Shown piece by piece: positions 54,108-56,048 of a stretch of DNA of 56,048 bases; the first letter of the stretch is position 1; the number at the start of each line of letters is the position of its first letter. This DNA is from a virus. The position numbers and the translations under genes were made by a program. The notes beneath the pieces were generated by a model. It made no database searches. It was not told the origin of the DNA and worked only from the letters and a program-made list of their open reading frames with translations. Location of the stretch: IMG/VR virus record IMGVR_UViG_3300032286_000209, positions 1-56,048 of that record; one strand, 5' to 3'.

Positions 54108-56048
54108 ATGACAGGTTACGCAAGAGTAGACTCAGTTAACAATATTGCTGATGGTAACATTATCAATGCATCAGATTTGGATGGAGAGTTTGATGGAGTA
54201 GCTGCTGCCTTTAATAGCAGCACTGGACATGTCCACGATGGCAGTGCAGCCAATGGCGCTCCTATTACTAAAGTGGGGCCGACACAGGATGTAGTTGTTT
54301 CTGCAACAACGATGTTGCCCAAGACCACTGCCACTGTTGACATTGGTAGCAGCAGTCTTAAGTTTAAAGATTTCTATTTCAGCGGTGCTGGTAGCATCAC
54401 TGGAACCATCACTGCTGGTGGGTTCTCTGGCCCTATCAACGGAACTGTTGGAGCAACGACAGCAAGCACAGGTGCGTTCACTACACTGAGCGCTAGTTCC
54501 ACTGTGAGTGGTGCGGGCTTCAGCACCTACTTGGCTTCCCCACCTGCTATTGGTGGAACTGCTGCCGCTGCGGGTACTTTCACCACTCTCTCCATTACAG
54601 GCAACACCACCATTGGTGATGCTGCTACAGATACTATTACAGTGAATGGTCAGTTTGTCACAGGCACTGTATTCAGATCAGCACAAGCAGCAACCAATAC
54701 GCTGAACTTCGCTGCCTATGATGTGGATGGTGTTGCATACACTAACCTGATTACACTAACAGCAAGTAATACTCCTACGCTTACACTAACCTCCACAGGT
54801 GTTGGCACTATCAACAATATGTCTGTTGGTGCAACAACAGCAAGCACAGGTGCTTTCACAACATTGAGCGCTAGCTCGACTGTCAGCGGTACTGGCTTCA
54901 GCACCTATTTAGCGAGTCCTCCAGCAATTGGTGGAACAGCCGCTGCTGCTGGTTCGTTCACAACACTGAGCGCTAGCAGCACTGTTAGCGGAACAGGCTT
55001 CAGCACCTATTTAGCTTCACCTCCAGCAATCGGTGGAACGGCTGCTGCGGCGGGCACGTTTACTACGTTGACCAGTACGGGCAACACAACCATTGGTGAT
55101 GCGGATACTGACACGATTACTCAAGCAGCTTCGTATGTAACGGGTACTCAGTTGAAATCTGCAAAGGCTGCGACCAACACACTGAACCTTGCGGCCTACG
55201 ATGTGGACGGCACAGCTTATACAAATCTGGTCACGCTTACCGCCAGCAATACCCCCACACTTACGCTGACTTCAACAGGTGTAGGTTCTATCGACAATAT
55301 GACTGTTGGCGCAACAACAGCAAGTACGGGCGCTTTCACCACATTCAGCGCTAATGGCACTGCTACGTTTAGTGGCAACGTGTCAATGACCAGTTCGTCG
55401 TTTACCCGCACAGCCACAACTCAAGCGTGGTTAGATGGCTCAATGACCACTGCCACATGGATAGTCGGTGGAACTACACAAACTGGCGCTATTACGTTGG
55501 GCCGGTCTACCGGAGCGCAGACGCTTAACATTGCAACAGGCGCAACCACTGCTTCTACAACCAAAGCCATCAATATTGGAACCGCAGGTGTAAGCACTTC
55601 CGTTACAAACATAACGTCAGGCTCATCGGTAGCAGGTGCGTTGGTTACCCACACATGGAATGCTGGCGCTAACAACATGACGCTGGATTCCAGTGGCAAC
55701 TTAGGGATTGGTAATACCGCTGCAAACGTCAACGACCAAGTTGGGGCTGTTCGTCCCTTGCTTGTCTCAAAGTCGGATTCGGCAACGACCATTGCTGGTA
55801 GCCAAGCCGCGATTGTCATCGGTAACAGCGACACCACAACAAACAACACCTCGCAGCTTTCATTCGCAGCAATTACTGGCGCAAACTCCACTTTCTATAC
55901 TTCTGCTGCAATTAACTGTATTTTTGGCGCAAGAACAAATGGGCAATATCCAACGGGTCAGTTAGTATTTTCTACGTCCACCACATTAAACACTGCGCCA
56001 ACAGAGAAGATGCGTATTGACTCCAGCGGCAACGTGGGGATTGGTACT
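54108..56048 (+). CDS. Long repetitive tail fibre, cut by the window end
   Basis: 647 codons lie inside the window, and the frame stays open to the last base. The N-terminus, NNIADGNIINASDLDGEFDG and then VAAAFNSSTGHVHDGSAANG, is a common phage fibre start ('HdHdGs...G.pi..v...d'). The shaft has repeats of GATTASTGAFTTLSASSTVS, GFSTYLASPPAIGGTAAAAG and NTTIGDA-D-TI; a segment of about 480 bases at 54,600 recurs near 55,080. It ends with MRIDSSGNVGIGT, a hallmark just before a peptidase-S74-type chaperone in many fibres, but the C-terminus is outside the window. Confidence 0.82.
   Translation, partial: MTGYARVDSVNNIADGNIINASDLDGEFDGVAAAFNSSTGHVHDGSAANGAPITKVGPTQDVVVSATTMLPKTTATVDIGSSSLKFKDFYFSGAGSITGTITAGGFSGPINGTVGATTASTGAFTTLSASSTVSGAGFSTYLASPPAIGGTAAAAGTFTTLSITGNTTIGDAATDTITVNGQFVTGTVFRSAQAATNTLNFAAYDVDGVAYTNLITLTASNTPTLTLTSTGVGTINNMSVGATTASTGAFTTLSASSTVSGTGFSTYLASPPAIGGTAAAAGSFTTLSASSTVSGTGFSTYLASPPAIGGTAAAAGTFTTLTSTGNTTIGDADTDTITQAASYVTGTQLKSAKAATNTLNLAAYDVDGTAYTNLVTLTASNTPTLTLTSTGVGSIDNMTVGATTASTGAFTTFSANGTATFSGNVSMTSSSFTRTATTQAWLDGSMTTATWIVGGTTQTGAITLGRSTGAQTLNIATGATTASTTKAINIGTAGVSTSVTNITSGSSVAGALVTHTWNAGANNMTLDSSGNLGIGNTAANVNDQVGAVRPLLVSKSDSATTIAGSQAAIVIGNSDTTTNNTSQLSFAAITGANSTFYTSAAINCIFGARTNGQYPTGQLVFSTSTTLNTAPTEKMRIDSSGNVGIGT

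Overview
This window is a tailed phage genome or the greater part of one. It looks like a podovirus: it has tail-tube adaptor and nozzle-type proteins and large internal virion (ejection) proteins, but no tape measure, sheath or long tail. It carries a family-A DNA polymerase, a primase-helicase fusion, a 5'-3' exonuclease and an acidic-tailed ssDNA-binding protein, so it has its own T7-like replication core. No phage RNA polymerase was seen, and the promoter-like sites resemble sigma-70 sites, so transcription probably uses host polymerase. Many genes match, from memory, families common in uncultured aquatic phages of Gram-negative bacteria. A proteobacterial, possibly betaproteobacterial, host is a guess.

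Layout. Two arms diverge from a non-coding control region at about 35.03-36.30 kb. The right arm (+ strand, 36.3 kb to the window end) holds leaderless-looking early small genes, a run of short Lys-rich proteins, terminase small and large subunits, portal, scaffold, major capsid protein, decoration-like and fibre proteins, tail adaptor and nozzle, and a long repetitive tail fibre cut by the window end. The left end (1-12.6 kb, + strand) reads like its continuation: the end of a tail protein, a lysis cassette (holin, GH108 endolysin) and four large internal virion proteins. This fits a circularly permuted genome cut inside the tail-fibre region, but both window ends lie inside open reading frames and closure cannot be shown here. 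The left arm (- strand, 35.0 down to 12.6 kb) carries host-takeover and replication functions: many small ORFs, a papain-like protein, a DUF932 protein, an ADP-ribosylglycohydrolase, a tyrosine recombinase, primase-helicase, DNA polymerase, SSB, exonuclease, HNH nucleases, a MazG-like protein, a monomeric class II ribonucleotide reductase and two tRNA genes. The two arms converge at 12,623-12,626, where the two stop codons overlap.

How it works together. RNR, MazG-like protein, polymerase, primase-helicase, exonuclease and SSB form a nucleotide and replication module. Terminase, portal, scaffold and capsid package DNA; adaptor, nozzle, fibres and internal proteins deliver it; holin and endolysin release progeny. 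The tyrosine recombinase suggests possible integration, although no repressor was recognised.

Most notable points: (1) a perfect A AAA AAG slippery heptamer at exactly the place where a lysis-region gene needs a -1 frameshift; (2) the 1.27-kb control region with two long nested hairpins, a perfect DnaA box beside iteron-like repeats, further inverted repeats, a canonical G-quadruplex motif and an extended -10 promoter placed for a leaderless transcript; (3) a recurring A-K/E-GG motif in at least six virion-arm proteins, in a phage that also encodes a papain/C39-like protein; (4) a three-fold repeated, structured non-coding segment beside the DUF932 gene; (5) a recurring leader in which the Shine-Dalgarno sequence can pair with its own upstream bases.
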